A DNA stretch of 64,000 nucleotides, taken from positions 186,001-250,000 of the forward strand of contig JALHMH010000002.1 in the NCBI GenBank assembly GCA_022844165.1, read 5' to 3'. Origin of the DNA: Lysobacterales bacterium (GTDB taxonomy: Bacteria > Pseudomonadota > Gammaproteobacteria > Xanthomonadales > SZUA-5). The position numbers were made by a program, and so were the translations under genes. The notes under the pieces are model-generated. The model was not told the origin of the DNA, ran no database searches, and was given only the letters and a program-made list of their open reading frames with translations. Shown here one piece after another: positions 1 through 11,609 of this stretch. Each line of letters opens with the position of its first letter. The first letter of the stretch is position 1.

Positions 1-1
1 G

Positions 2-481
2 CAAGACGACAAAGACGATGGTGCCGCGTGGCTCGTCAAAGAAGGCATCGCCGACGAAAAGCGGATGGTGATCTTCGGCTATTCGTATGGCGGTTTTGCC
101 GCGGCGGCGGCGACGGTTCGTCCGAACAGTCCTTACAAATGTGCGATTGCCGGCGCCCCTGTGACCGATCTTGCGCGCCTGAGCAACAACTGGAGCGAGA
201 ATCGCGTGCAACGCCTGCTGCAGGGCCGCACGGTCACGGGGATGGACCCGATGAGGAATGTCGACAAGGCAAATATTCCGGTGCTGTTGTACGTGGGCGA
301 TCGCGATGTGCGCACGCCGGCGTTCCACGCCCGCGATTTTTACCAAGGCGTCAAGGATAAAGTGGAGGCGCGTTTTGAGCTGGTTCCAGACATGGCGCAT
401 AGCCTGCCCTGGTATCCGCGCCACCATCGCAAAACACTGGCGCTGATCGAAGATTTCCTCAACGGTCCGTGTAGCGCATGA
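2..481 (+). CDS. S9 family peptidase, C-terminal part (5' truncated by window edge)
   Basis: The gene is open from the first bases, so only the last 159 residues are present. They are the end of an alpha/beta-hydrolase catalytic domain of the prolyl oligopeptidase (S9) type, which hydrolyses peptides with a serine nucleophile. The nucleophile elbow GYSYGG, the acid-bearing segment GDRDVRTP and the late histidine in DMAHSLPW form the expected Ser-Asp-His order and spacing. Family members are usually 600-700 residues with an N-terminal beta-propeller, which would lie upstream of the window. It converges on ispH across a strong inverted repeat. The exact S9 subfamily cannot be told from this fragment. 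Confidence 0.85.
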   Translation, partial: QDDKDDGAAWLVKEGIADEKRMVIFGYSYGGFAAAAATVRPNSPYKCAIAGAPVTDLARLSNNWSENRVQRLLQGRTVTGMDPMRNVDKANIPVLLYVGDRDVRTPAFHARDFYQGVKDKVEARFELVPDMAHSLPWYPRHHRKTLALIEDFLNGPCSA

Positions 482-485
482 GGTC

Positions 486-520
486 ACCATCGGGCCGCGC
501 GAGCTGCGCGGCCCGATGGT
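486..520. terminator. Perfect 15-bp inverted repeat between convergent genes
   Basis: ACCATCGGGCCGCGC (486-500), a 5-nt loop, and its exact reverse complement (506-520) begin 5 bases after the S9 peptidase stop. Neither side has a long T-run. The position between convergent genes fits a bidirectional terminator for the peptidase and ispH transcripts. Confidence 0.6.
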
Positions 521-615
521 CTTGTAGCAGGATTCTCTGCGACTTGCGGCGCGCTGTCGCAGGTTCGTCGTTAGCCGACGCTCCGGCGCCGATGATCAGT
601 TGCCGCAATCCCGGC

Positions 616-1563
616 TCAGGCTTCGACGACGATGCGAAGCTCTTTGGGTAACGCAAACACCATGTTTTCTTCGACGCCATCGAGCTCCTTGACGCTGCTG
701 GCGCCAAGTTCGCGTAAGCGCGCGATGACTTCAAGAACCAGCTGCTCAGGGGCCGATGCGCCAGCGGTCAGGCCCACACACGTTGCGCCGACCAGCCAAC
801 CGGCGGCGATGTCTGCTGCACCATCGATCAGCAGCGCGGGTACGCCGCAGCGTTCGGCCAATTCGCGCAGACGATTGCTGTTGGAACTTTCCGGCGAACC
901 CACGACGAGCACACGATCGCAGCGCTCCGCGAGCACACGAACGGCATCCTGGCGATTCTGAGTGGCATAACAGATATCGTCGTGACGCGGACCTTCGATC
1001 GCTGGAAACTTGCGTTGCAGCGCGGCAATGATGTCTCGGGTCTCGTCCACCGACAGTGTGGTCTGGGTGGTGAATGCCAGCGCCTGCGGTTGGCTGACGC
1101 TGAGACCGTCGACGTCGCTGAGCGTTTCCACCAGGTAAATCTGCCCAAGTGCTTCGCGCTGCCATTGCCCCAGTGTACCTTCGACTTCTGGATGGCCCGC
1201 ATGCCCGATCAGCACCATATCGCGCCCGGCCCGGCAGTGGCGCGAGACTTCCATATGGACTTTGGTGACCAGCGGGCAGGTGGCGTCGAATACGCGGAAA
1301 CCCCGAGCGTTCGCTTCAGCGCGTACCGCCTGGGACACCCCGTGGGCGCTGAAGATCAGCGTTGCGCCCGCGGGTACCTCACCCAGATCTTCGATAAACA
1401 CCGCGCCGCGGGCGCGAAGCGTTTCGACGACGAAGCGGTTGTGAACCACTTCATGGCGCACATAAATCGGCGCCCCAAAGAGATCGAGTGCGCGGTCGAC
1501 GATATCGATCGCGCGATCGACGCCGGCACAGAATCCGCGGGGGTTGGCGAGCAGGACTTTCAT
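616..1563 (-). CDS. ispH: 4-hydroxy-3-methylbut-2-enyl diphosphate reductase
   Basis: IspH catalyses the last step of the MEP isoprenoid pathway, reducing HMBPP to IPP and DMAPP with a [4Fe-4S] cluster. The 315-residue protein has the three cluster cysteines at C12 (GFCAGVDRA), C96 (DATCPLV) and C198 ([10 protein letters not shown]), plus the substrate-binding SSNSNRL and TAGASAPE segments. Length is normal. Its start overlaps the lspA stop by 4 bases (ATGA), so the two are translationally coupled. Many gammaproteobacteria have fkpB (slpA) between lspA and ispH; it is absent here. Confidence 0.97.
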   Translation of the reverse strand: MKVLLANPRGFCAGVDRAIDIVDRALDLFGAPIYVRHEVVHNRFVVETLRARGAVFIEDLGEVPAGATLIFSAHGVSQAVRAEANARGFRVFDATCPLVTKVHMEVSRHCRAGRDMVLIGHAGHPEVEGTLGQWQREALGQIYLVETLSDVDGLSVSQPQALAFTTQTTLSVDETRDIIAALQRKFPAIEGPRHDDICYATQNRQDAVRVLAERCDRVLVVGSPESSNSNRLRELAERCGVPALLIDGAADIAAGWLVGATCVGLTAGASAPEQLVLEVIARLRELGASSVKELDGVEENMVFALPKELRIVVEA

Positions 1564-2066
1564 GGTTTGCCATTCTGCCTCTCGGTCCTGGCTTCCTTGC
1601 TGAATATCTCATAGCAAATCAGCCAGACGATGCCCACCGTGACACAGGAATCGGCGACATTGAAGACCGGCCAATGGTGCGTCTGGTAGTAAACATCGAC
1701 AAAATCGATGACATAACCGAGGCTCGCGCGGTCGATCAAATTGCCGATCGCGCCGCCGATCAGCAGCGAGAGCGGCAAACACAAGATCCAGTTCGACCTG
1801 GGTGTGCGCCGCAGCCACTCCATAAGGCCTAGCGTGACCGCGCTGGCGACGATCAAGAAAAACCACTTCTGCCACCCAGGCTGATGACTCAAGAAACTGA
1901 ATGCACCGCCGTAGTTGTGGATCAGCGTCCAGTTCAGGCCCGGCAACACCGGCACGGGCTGCGCATAGATCAAGTGCTCGACCGCAATCGCCTTGGTCCA
2001 TTGATCGAGCGCGATCATGACGGCCGACAGCCAAAGCCAGGCGTAGGAAGCGAGACGCGCAGTCAT
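1560..2066 (-). CDS. lspA: Lipoprotein signal peptidase II
   Basis: LspA is an inner-membrane aspartyl peptidase that removes signal peptides from diacylated prolipoproteins. It would process BamD and the entericidin-like lipoprotein also encoded here. I chose the ATG at 2066, giving 168 residues beginning [14 protein letters not shown]. The longer open frame would add 88 untypical residues. Four hydrophobic segments are visible, with the conserved catalytic region [18 protein letters not shown] and the early ALDQWTK motif. It lies 46 bp after ileS and overlaps ispH by 4 bases. Confidence 0.95.
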   Translation of the reverse strand: MTARLASYAWLWLSAVMIALDQWTKAIAVEHLIYAQPVPVLPGLNWTLIHNYGGAFSFLSHQPGWQKWFFLIVASAVTLGLMEWLRRTPRSNWILCLPLSLLIGGAIGNLIDRASLGYVIDFVDVYYQTHHWPVFNVADSCVTVGIVWLICYEIFSKEARTERQNGKP

Positions 2067-2112
2067 CGGCCAAACTGCCGATGTGCGACCTGCCTGAGCG
2101 CCAGGATCCGCG

Positions 2113-4917
2113 TCAAAACCACGCTCGCACCTCGCCCTCTCCGACCACGTTCTCGACGCACCGGCCGCAAATTTCCGGATGATCCGGATGCGTACCGACG
2201 TCATCGACGTGATGCCAGCAGCGCACACACTTGGCTGCGACGCTGACGCGCGGTGCAACAGCGACGGAAATGCCTTCGCGTTCGACAACGGTCGCACCGG
2301 CCGGCGCGGTTTCCGTGGTGATGGTGGCACGCGATACGATCAACAGGAACTTGAGCTCATTCGCCATCGGTCGCAGCGCGTCCGCTTGTAGCGCGGACAG
2401 GTGTACGTCGACCTCTGCATCGAGCCCTGATCCGATCGCCTTGTCGCGACGCAGCGGTTCCAGGGCAAGTTGCGTGGCCTCGCGGATCTGCATCAGCAGG
2501 GCCATCGTCGCAGCGTTCAAACCGAAGTCGGAAGGCACGGGCGCCAACTGCTCATACCAGGTGTGGAACAGCGGCGACGGATGTTCGCGCGCCGGCATGT
2601 ACGACCAGATTTCATCGGCCGTGAACGACAAGATCGGCGCAATCCAGCGGGTCAGCGCTTCAAGCACATGCCACATCGCCGTTTGGCCGGAGCGCCGCGC
2701 CAGCGAGTCGCGCTGAAGCGTGTACATCCGATCTTTGAGCACATCCAGATAAAAAGCGCCCAGTTCGATGGCGCAGAACGCGTGCACATCCTGATAGATC
2801 TGATGGAACTGATAGCTGTCGTAGGCGGCGATGACCTTTTGCTGCAGCGCGTGCGCTTGACCGATCAAATAGCGGTCGAGCGGCAGCATTTGATCCAAGG
2901 CCACCGCGTTCTGCGGCTCAAAGCCGTTCAAGTTCGCGAGCAGATAGCGGCAGGTATTGCGAATGCGCCGATACGATTCAGAGACGCGCTTGAGAATCTC
3001 GTCCGAGACGCTCATCTCGGCGCGATAGTCGGTGGCCGCGACCCACAGCCGCAGCACATCGGCGCCGAGGGACTTCATAACTTGCTGCGGCGCGACGACA
3101 TTGCCGGCGCTCTTGCTCATCTTCTTGCCTTGCGCATCGACCGTAAAACCGTGCGTCAGCACCTGGCGATACGGTGCGGCGCCGTACATCGCCACGCCGG
3201 TGAGCAACGCCGAATGGAACCAGCCACGATGTTGATCGGAGCCTTCGAGATAAATGTCCACGGGCAGTTCGCCCAAGTTGTCGCGGCTGCAGACCACGGC
3301 CGAATGCGACACACCAGACTCGAACCAGACATCCAGCGTATCGGTCACTTTTTCGTAGCGATCGACATCTGCGCCGAGCCAATCATTGGCGTCGAGATCG
3401 AACCACGCGTCGATACCGCCCTGTTCGATTTTGTCGGCCACGGCGAGCATCCACTCGCCGGTGCGCGGATGCGGCAACTGCCGCTCGCGATCGACGAACA
3501 GAGGAATCGGCACGCCCCAGGTGCGCTGGCGCGAGATACACCAGTCGGGACGGTTTTCGATCATGCCGTAGATGCGTTCGCGGCCCCAATCGGGAATCCA
3601 GCGCACGGTGTCGATCGCACTGAGCGCGTCTTTGCGCAAACTTGCCGCATCCATACTGATGAACCACTGCGGCGTGGCACGGAAAATAGTCGGCGTTTTA
3701 TGCCGCCAGCAGTGCGCAACGCTGTGATCAAATTCGGTGCTGCTGAGCAACGCGCCACGTTCTTGCAGCAGCGCGATGATGTGCGGATTGGCGTCCTTGA
3801 TTCGCTGGCCACCGAACAGCGGCAGATCGGCCGCATAGCGCGAATCACCGCCCACGGGGTTCAGCACTTCACTGCTGTAGCGCTTCACCGCGTGGAAGTC
3901 CTCCACGCCATAGGCCGGCGCGCAGTGCACCAGGCCCGTACCGTCCGCCGCGCTGACGTGATCGGACAGGATCAGCAAGGAAACACGATCGTAAAACGGA
4001 TGCTGCACGTCGCAGCGCTCGAGCCGAGCGCCGGTCGTGGTCGCAACGATCTCGCCGCTCATCCCGAAGCGCAGCAAGCAGGATTCGACCAGCGACTCGG
4101 CGAGCAGCAGATGACCACGTGCGGTTTTGACCAGCGCATAGACAAGCTCGGCGCCAACCGCGACCGCCTGGTTGGCGGGTAAGGTCCAGGGCGTGGTCGT
4201 CCAGATCGCGAGGCTTGCATCGTCGATGGAACCCTCGAGGCCAAAGGCGCCGGCCAATTTTTTGCCGTCGATGAACTTGAATGCGACGTCGATCGCTGGA
4301 TCGCGTTTGTTGCCGTACTCGATCTCCGCCTCGGCCAATGCGCTCTGGCAATCGAAACACCAGTGTACCGGCTTGAAGCCGCGCACCACATGGCCGCGGT
4401 CGACGATTCTGGCCAGACTGCGCACGATGCCGGCCTCGTAGGCGTAGTCCATGGTTCGATAGGGGTTTTCCCACTCGCCCAACACACCCAGACGTTTGAA
4501 GTCTTCGCGCTGACGATCGATCTGCTCAGCGGCATATCGTCGGCACTCGGCGCGAAAGGCACGCGCATCGAGTTTTTGGCCGACCTTACCGTGCTTTTTT
4601 TCCACCGCCACTTCAATGGGCAAACCGTGGCAATCCCATCCCGGTACGTAGGGCGCGCGAAAACCAGCGAGCAGCCGGCTCTTGACGACGATGTCCTTCA
4701 AAATCTTGTTGACCGCATGGCCGATATGAATGTCGCCATTCGCATACGGTGGTCCGTCGTGCAGAACGAACATTGGCCGATCCGCTGCGTGTTTCTGGAT
4801 CGCGTGATAACGATCGCTCGCCGCCCATTCCGCCAGGCGGTTCGGTTCGCGCTGCGGCAAGTCCGCCTTCATCGGAAAGTCGGTGACCGGCAGCGAGATG
4901 GTGTTCTTGTAGTCCAT
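2113..4917 (-). CDS. ileS: Isoleucyl-tRNA synthetase
   Basis: IleRS charges tRNA-Ile and edits misactivated valine. The 934-residue protein has the class I HIGH motif (GDIHIGHA near residue 65), the CP1 editing-domain motif [11 protein letters not shown], the KMSKS loop ([10 protein letters not shown]) and a C-terminal zinc-binding domain with paired cysteines (CVRCWHH and CGRC). Length matches bacterial type 1 IleRS. It is the second gene of the ribF-ileS-lspA-ispH cluster; the order ribF-ileS-lspA is typical of gammaproteobacteria. Confidence 0.98.
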   Translation of the reverse strand: MDYKNTISLPVTDFPMKADLPQREPNRLAEWAASDRYHAIQKHAADRPMFVLHDGPPYANGDIHIGHAVNKILKDIVVKSRLLAGFRAPYVPGWDCHGLPIEVAVEKKHGKVGQKLDARAFRAECRRYAAEQIDRQREDFKRLGVLGEWENPYRTMDYAYEAGIVRSLARIVDRGHVVRGFKPVHWCFDCQSALAEAEIEYGNKRDPAIDVAFKFIDGKKLAGAFGLEGSIDDASLAIWTTTPWTLPANQAVAVGAELVYALVKTARGHLLLAESLVESCLLRFGMSGEIVATTTGARLERCDVQHPFYDRVSLLILSDHVSAADGTGLVHCAPAYGVEDFHAVKRYSSEVLNPVGGDSRYAADLPLFGGQRIKDANPHIIALLQERGALLSSTEFDHSVAHCWRHKTPTIFRATPQWFISMDAASLRKDALSAIDTVRWIPDWGRERIYGMIENRPDWCISRQRTWGVPIPLFVDRERQLPHPRTGEWMLAVADKIEQGGIDAWFDLDANDWLGADVDRYEKVTDTLDVWFESGVSHSAVVCSRDNLGELPVDIYLEGSDQHRGWFHSALLTGVAMYGAAPYRQVLTHGFTVDAQGKKMSKSAGNVVAPQQVMKSLGADVLRLWVAATDYRAEMSVSDEILKRVSESYRRIRNTCRYLLANLNGFEPQNAVALDQMLPLDRYLIGQAHALQQKVIAAYDSYQFHQIYQDVHAFCAIELGAFYLDVLKDRMYTLQRDSLARRSGQTAMWHVLEALTRWIAPILSFTADEIWSYMPAREHPSPLFHTWYEQLAPVPSDFGLNAATMALLMQIREATQLALEPLRRDKAIGSGLDAEVDVHLSALQADALRPMANELKFLLIVSRATITTETAPAGATVVEREGISVAVAPRVSVAAKCVRCWHHVDDVGTHPDHPEICGRCVENVVGEGEVRAWF

Positions 4918-4935
4918 GCGTCTTCTTCGGTGGGC

Positions 4936-4952
4936 CGCGCCTTTGGGGCGCG
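4936..4952 (-). other. Small hairpin in the ribF-ileS gap
   Basis: CGCGCC, a 5-nt loop and GGCGCG lie in the 69-bp gap between ribF and ileS. On the transcribed strand this is a 6-bp GC stem just before ileS. It could attenuate readthrough or be structural. There is no T-run, so I do not call it a terminator. Confidence 0.3.
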
Positions 4953-4986
4953 ACGCTAAGGGAGGTTTCGTGTCGCGATGCGCAAG

Positions 4987-5904
4987 CTACGGCGCGAGCG
5001 CCAGCAGCCGTCGTGCCTCGGCCGCATCAAGCCGAATTTGCTCGACCAACGCGTCGAGCGACGCAAAATGCCATTCGTCCCGTTGCTTGGCAACGAATTG
5101 CACCGATAACCGCTGACCGTACAGATCGCCCGTGAAATCCAGCAAATGCACTTCCAGCAGCAGTTCTTTGCCGCCAACCGCCGGTCGATAACCCAGCGAC
5201 GCGACAGCCGGAGCGTCGCGCAGGCCTGGGCCACTGACGCGCACGGCAAAGATTCCGGAAAAGCCTGGCGAGTCCTGCGGCCAGCGGATATTGGCGGTTG
5301 GGAACCCGAGTTGTCGACCTAGTTGTTGGCCGCGCACGACGCGACCCTCGTAAGCGTAGGGACGGCCCAGCAACCGCGCGGCGTGTCCAAAGTCGCCGGC
5401 GATCAATGCTTGACGCACGGCGGTTGCGCTGATGACCTGTTGGTCTTGCAGGACCGGAGCGACGACCGACACCTCGAATCCATAGCGCGCGCCGAGCGCG
5501 ATCAGGGTGTCGACATCGCCCTCGCGACGGTGGCCGAAGCGGAAGTTGGGGCCAACAAACAACGCTTTGGCGCTGAGGCGATCATGCAGCGCCACCCGCA
5601 CAAAATTCTCCGGCGACATCGCCGCGAGTGTCTGGTCGAATCGCAGTGCCAGTACGCGCTCGATACCGGCACGACGCAGCAGGCGATAGCGGGTGGCCAT
5701 CGGGGTCAGCCGCAACGTTGGTTCGCGTTTAAAGTAGTGCCTCGGCAAAGGTTCAAACGTCAATGCCGTCGCGACGCCAGCGACATCGGAGCGCGCGACG
5801 CATCGTTGCAACAAGGCCTGGTGTCCAAGGTGCAGCCCATCGAAAGCGCCGATGGCAACGACGGAGGGCGATAAGGCAGGAGACGACAAATTTCGTATGA
5901 GCAT
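4987..5904 (-). CDS. ribF: Bifunctional riboflavin kinase / FAD synthetase
   Basis: RibF converts riboflavin to FMN and then to FAD. The 305-residue protein has an N-terminal nucleotidyltransferase domain with GAFDGLHLGH near residue 18 and a C-terminal flavokinase domain with the GRQLGFPTANI motif near residue 195. Length is standard. It is the first gene of the leftward cluster and is divergent from phhA across 162 bp, which should hold both promoters. Confidence 0.96.
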   Translation of the reverse strand: MLIRNLSSPALSPSVVAIGAFDGLHLGHQALLQRCVARSDVAGVATALTFEPLPRHYFKREPTLRLTPMATRYRLLRRAGIERVLALRFDQTLAAMSPENFVRVALHDRLSAKALFVGPNFRFGHRREGDVDTLIALGARYGFEVSVVAPVLQDQQVISATAVRQALIAGDFGHAARLLGRPYAYEGRVVRGQQLGRQLGFPTANIRWPQDSPGFSGIFAVRVSGPGLRDAPAVASLGYRPAVGGKELLLEVHLLDFTGDLYGQRLSVQFVAKQRDEWHFASLDALVEQIRLDAAEARRLLALAP

Positions 5905-6066
5905 GAGTGCGGATCAACGCGGTGGCCGGCAGATTCCAAACGACAAAGCCGACCGATCGGACGGCGAAGTATAGGAAACCTCGCGCCAGCCGCTTGTCGA
6001 CGCTCTGTGCACCCGTGTCGTCGGCACGGCGTATTCTTCGCCTATCAAAGCCGAGGAGGGCTCACG

Positions 6067-6957
6067 ATGGACCAACCGCGCCGCGTCGAACATCAGATGA
6101 CGGACAAGGGATATGTGCCGGTATACACCAGCGCGATCGTCGAGCAACCATGGTCCAGCTATAGCAGCGTCGAACACCAGACCTGGGCGACACTATTTAC
6201 GCGACAAATGGCACTGCTGCCCGGCCGCGCCTGCGACGAGTTCTTCGATGGGATGCGCGATTTGGGCATGAGCGAACGTGCCATCCCGAAGTTCAGTGAC
6301 ATCAACCAGATCCTGTTGGCGAAGACCGGCTGGACCATCATCGGCGTCGAAGGACTGTTGCCAGAAGTCGACTTCTTCACTCACCTGGCGAACCGGCGTT
6401 TTCCAGTCACCTGGTGGATCCGCAAACCGGAGCAAATCGACTACATCAGTGAGCCCGATCTTTTCCACGATTTGTTCGGGCATGTGCCATTGCTGATGTT
6501 GCCGATCTTCGCCGACTACATGCAGGCCTACGGCGAAGGTGGCTTGAAAGCGGCGCGGTACGGGAACGAACCGCTGACCGAATTGACGCGGCTTTATTGG
6601 TACACGGTCGAGTTCGGTTTGTTGAACACCGCAAACGGGCTGCGCATCTATGGTTCGGGCATCGTGTCGAGCAAGAGCGAGAGTTTGTACAGTCTGGAAA
6701 GCGCGGCACCCAATCGCATTGGATTCGATCTGAAACGGGTCATGTGCACGCGTTACCGCATCGATACCTTCCAAAAGACGTACTTCGTCATCGACAGCTT
6801 CGAGCAACTATTCCGCGCGACGGTGGACCCTGACTTCGGGCCGATTTATTACGAGCTGAAGGGTTCACCGGCCTTTGCGGCTGGAGAGGTGCGCGACAAC
6901 GATCGAGTGTTCCAGCGTGGCAGTGGCGAGGGTTGGTTGCAGGATGGAGACGTCTGA
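6067..6957 (+). CDS. phhA: Phenylalanine 4-monooxygenase
   Basis: PhhA is a tetrahydropterin-dependent, non-heme iron enzyme that hydroxylates phenylalanine to tyrosine. I chose the ATG at 6067 because GAGGAGGG sits 6 bases upstream, giving 296 residues. Iron ligands are visible as H134 and H139 in FHDLFGHV and E182 in YTVEFGL. Bacterial members are usually 260-300 residues and lack the regulatory ACT domain, as here. No pterin-4a-carbinolamine dehydratase (phhB) gene is adjacent, though the enzymes work as a pair elsewhere. Confidence 0.95.
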   Translation: MDQPRRVEHQMTDKGYVPVYTSAIVEQPWSSYSSVEHQTWATLFTRQMALLPGRACDEFFDGMRDLGMSERAIPKFSDINQILLAKTGWTIIGVEGLLPEVDFFTHLANRRFPVTWWIRKPEQIDYISEPDLFHDLFGHVPLLMLPIFADYMQAYGEGGLKAARYGNEPLTELTRLYWYTVEFGLLNTANGLRIYGSGIVSSKSESLYSLESAAPNRIGFDLKRVMCTRYRIDTFQKTYFVIDSFEQLFRATVDPDFGPIYYELKGSPAFAAGEVRDNDRVFQRGSGEGWLQDGDV

Positions 6958-7163
6958 ACCGCAATTTGCGAGGCTGGCGCCAGATTCCGCCTCCGTCTGG
7001 GACGCTAGGCGCACAATCTGGCACAACAACAAAGCGCCAGAGTTTCGCTACACTTCGCGCAGCAACGATCATGGCTGACTGCTAATCGAACCCTCCCCGA
7101 ACATCGGCGAGGGGGCAACATCCAAATCGAGATACTTTCACAACAACGCTTGGAGAAACGCAT

Positions 7164-7301
7164 ATGAAGACGCTTGCGCGCATTTCCTGGTTGCTTCTGG
7201 TCCTCATCGCCGCCGTCAGTTTGTCCGCCTGTAACACGGTGCAGGGCATGGGCAAGGACATCAAGAAAGCCGGCGAAAAAATTGAAGAGACGGCGGACTA
7301 G
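7164..7301 (+). CDS. Entericidin-like small lipoprotein (45 aa)
   Basis: A 45-residue protein starts at an ATG preceded by TTGGAGAAACG, a good ribosome site. It has a basic N-terminus, a hydrophobic stretch and a lipobox ending LSAC at residue 23. The short mature part, NTVQGMGKDIKKAGEKIEE, matches the EcnA/EcnB (entericidin) family pattern. Entericidins are small membrane lipoproteins linked to stress and lysis in E. coli. Only one copy is present, so no A/B antidote-toxin pairing can be argued. LspA from this window would process it. Confidence 0.8.
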   Translation: MKTLARISWLLLVLIAAVSLSACNTVQGMGKDIKKAGEKIEETAD

Positions 7302-7345
7302 ATTCAAGTACGGTGTCTGGCGAAGCCAACAATGCTCGGCGGTCT

Positions 7346-7358
7346 GAGGCGAAGCCTC
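7346..7358. other. Short hairpin between convergent genes
   Basis: GAGGC, a 3-nt loop and GCCTC lie just past the tsaC stop and 45 bases past the entericidin-like gene. It may be a weak bidirectional terminator; there is no T-run. Confidence 0.3.
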
Positions 7359-7359
7359 G

Positions 7360-8304
7360 CTAATCTCTGGGCATCGCATCGGACGATGCGGCGCGGTGAA
7401 GGCGATCGCGGATCGCCAACCACTCGGGGTCGTCCGGTGGCGTTTCAATCAGGATGCGCGAGCGACCCATTCCATCGAGCGTGCGCAGGCTGGCGTAGAG
7501 TGCTTTCGCGTAAGCCGTAGCGTCGCGCGGCAACGCGATGCCAGTCGCACCTTCTGGCAAAGGTTCCAGCGCCAATACGGCAGCGTCGCCGCCCAGCTGC
7601 TCGCGGGGCACCAGAAACGTAGCTGTGTACGGTGCGTAGTGCGAGGCCAGCCGCCCGCTGGACCGCGGACCTTCATCGTCACGCCGAGGCACCAGCACCG
7701 GTCCGATCACGGCTTCCAGCTGCGCTTTGGTGATCGCGCCGGGTCGCAGCAGTCGCGGTTGAGTGCCGCTCAAATCGACGATCGTCGATTCCAAGCCCAC
7801 TTCACTGTCGCCGCCATCCAGAATCACTGCGATACCGGCAGGAAATTCCTCGCGCACATGCGCCGCGTTCGTCGGGCTGATGTGCCCGAACCGATTCGCC
7901 GATGGCGCCGCCAAACCGCCGCCGAAAGCGCCTAGCACGCTCTGGGCGACGGGGTGCCGTGGTACGCGCAAACCAATCGTGTCCTGGCCGCCCGTGACCA
8001 CGGGGTCGACGTTTGGCGCGCGTTTCAATACCAGCGTCATTGGTCCAGGCCAACACGCGGCGGCCAGGGCGTGAGCCGCCGGCGGAATATCGATTGCCCA
8101 ATCATGCAACATCAAGGCGGATGCCAGATGGACAATGACTGGATGATCGACCGGGCGACCTTTGAGCGCAAAAATTCGCCGCACAGCTTCCGGATTGCGG
8201 GCATCGGCGGCAAGGCCGTACACCGTTTCGGTGGGCATAGCGACCAGCTCGCCACGATGCAGCGCATTCACCGCAGCACGCTGTTCGGCGTTGAGTTGCT
8301 CCAT
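7360..8304 (-). CDS. tsaC: L-threonylcarbamoyladenylate synthase, Sua5 type
   Basis: The product makes threonylcarbamoyl-AMP from threonine, bicarbonate and ATP for t6A37 modification of ANN-decoding tRNAs. I chose the ATG at 8304 (314 residues, beginning MEQLNAEQRAAV). The YrdC-like catalytic domain is seen as AMPTETVYGLAADA and VTGGQDTIGLRVPRHP. A C-terminal Sua5 domain begins around GRLASHYAPYTATFLV. The two-domain form is longer than E. coli TsaC (about 190 aa) and matches the Sua5/YwlC type. Confidence 0.93.
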   Translation of the reverse strand: MEQLNAEQRAAVNALHRGELVAMPTETVYGLAADARNPEAVRRIFALKGRPVDHPVIVHLASALMLHDWAIDIPPAAHALAAACWPGPMTLVLKRAPNVDPVVTGGQDTIGLRVPRHPVAQSVLGAFGGGLAAPSANRFGHISPTNAAHVREEFPAGIAVILDGGDSEVGLESTIVDLSGTQPRLLRPGAITKAQLEAVIGPVLVPRRDDEGPRSSGRLASHYAPYTATFLVPREQLGGDAAVLALEPLPEGATGIALPRDATAYAKALYASLRTLDGMGRSRILIETPPDDPEWLAIRDRLHRAASSDAMPRD

Positions 8305-8519
8305 CGCAGCTGGCCTTGAGTGAAAGTGATCGGAACAACAAAGAGAATAAACCGCGCACGCCAAGCTGTCTCTTGGACGGCTGCGACGGCGGATGTGCCT
8401 TAGCGATTCGCCAGTACCGCGCGCCGTGCGATTCAAACAGAATCAAGGTCAACCCAGGGAGATCCGAAGGCATTCTGCGCCAAGTCCGGCGCGGAACTGA
8501 CCAAGGCGACCAGCGACGT

Positions 8520-8538
8520 GCCGGGTGGATTGCCCGGC
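8520..8538 (-). other. Hairpin at the hslO stop codon
   Basis: GCCGGG, a 7-nt loop and CCCGGC end at the last base of the hslO stop on the transcribed strand. It is a possible weak terminator with a 6-bp stem and no T-run. The next 230 bases up to tsaC show no gene. Confidence 0.3.
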
Positions 8539-9394
8539 TACTGCCCGCCCGGCACCGATGGCCGAAACAGCAGTTCGACTTCAATCGCATCGAAGCGATA
8601 AATCTTGCCGCAGAACTCGCAAGTGATCTCGGCGCCGCCCGATTCGCGCGCGGTGGCGATGGCTTCGTCGTGACCCAGCCGGCGCAGTACATCGCCGACT
8701 TTTTCGCGCGAACAGCGGCAGCGGATGTGCAGCGGCAACGGCGTGCGATCGAAGCGCTCTTCTTGATGGAACAAACGATGCAGCAGTTGCTCGCTTGAGA
8801 TCGAAAGCAGCTCTTTCGGGTCGACGGTCGACACGAGGTGCTCGCAGCGGTTCCAGCCGTCGCTGTCGACGGCGCCGATGCCACCCAGAATCGGCAGCTT
8901 CTGGATCAGGAGCCCCGCGGTGCTCAAATCGTCGGCGCAGAGCAGCAGGCGTGTCGGTAGCTGCTCGGAGCGCAGAAAGTAGTTCTCGAAGCACTCAGCG
9001 AGGGTTGCGCCCTGCAGTTCAACAATGCCTTGATACCGCTCGCCTTGAAAGGGCTCCAGCGTGACCACCATCACCGCGCCGCGGGTGGCGGCCTCGAACT
9101 CTTGCGGCGCCGCATCCTCGACGACCCGCGCAATGCCCCGGCAGTCGCCGTTGCTGCTGCACTCGGCGTACAACAGCGCCAGCTCTGCGCCGCCCTGCAA
9201 TTGCACCGAAAGTCGGCCCTGAAATTTGAGACCTGTGATCAACAGCGCGGCAGCGCATAGAGCCTCACCCAGCCAGCCGCGAACGCTCGGTGGATAGGGC
9301 TGGTGGCTGACGATTTCCCTGAAACCATCGGTCAAACGCACCGCCGCGCCGCGCACGTTCAAGCGCGGCAGCGCGAAGGCGTGCAGCAGATCGC

Positions 9395-9398
<4 letters not shown>
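8538..9398 (-). CDS. hslO: Redox-regulated chaperone Hsp33
   Basis: Hsp33 is a cytosolic holdase activated when its zinc-bound cysteines oxidise. The 286-residue protein ends with the family's zinc site: CRC in the segment LHIRCRCSREKV and CEFC in ITCEFCGKIYRF, with the usual spacing of about 30 residues. Length is normal. Its ATG overlaps the typA stop by 4 bases, so it is the second gene of a typA-hslO operon. Confidence 0.95.
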
Positions 9399-11212
<1,814 letters not shown>

Positions 11213-11609
11213 GGGTTTTTCTGGCGGCACAATTGCGCGCGCCGCTCCGGGCAAAAAAGGCCGCGGAGTATAGGCACAGCGATTTGGAGCAAATGCGTGC
11301 GCTGATGTGACGGGACAGGCGGGGTTTAGGCGTCGCGCACGTCGCAGCGGGTACGTGGACGTCCGCTTTGCCGAGTGAGGGCCACCATCGCGCATGTCCG
11401 TTCTCCCGCCGGCTGGACCGTCCTGAGGTCCAATGGGAACAGCTCGAAGCGTCGCGCTATGGCGCAACCCACGCGCGGCTCAGCATCGCCCGACGTCACC
11501 CGAGCGGTTGGTCATTGTGGGTCGCGCTACAGCGCGACGCTGTTTGCTGTTCCCAGTGGTTTGCCGAACGCTGGCGGGGGATTCGCGGGTGTTCCGCAGC
11601 CGGCGCCAG
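11213..11609. other. 397-bp gap without a recognised gene
   Basis: The stretch lies between typA (start) and the LuxR-VOC gene (end), both leftward, so it should hold the typA promoter. I see a 7-bp GC hairpin (GTCGCGC, loop TACA, GCGCGAC) at 11521-11538. Several overlapping open frames cross it in different registers; none has a ribosome site or a recognisable product. Confidence 0.4.

Noticed and set aside
2470..4182. 570-codon open frame antisense to ileS
   Set aside because: It is a shadow of the real gene's codon bias; no start signal and no recognisable domain.
7164..7301. Entericidin toxin-antidote pair
   Set aside because: Only one entericidin-like gene is present, so a two-gene lysis module is not supported.
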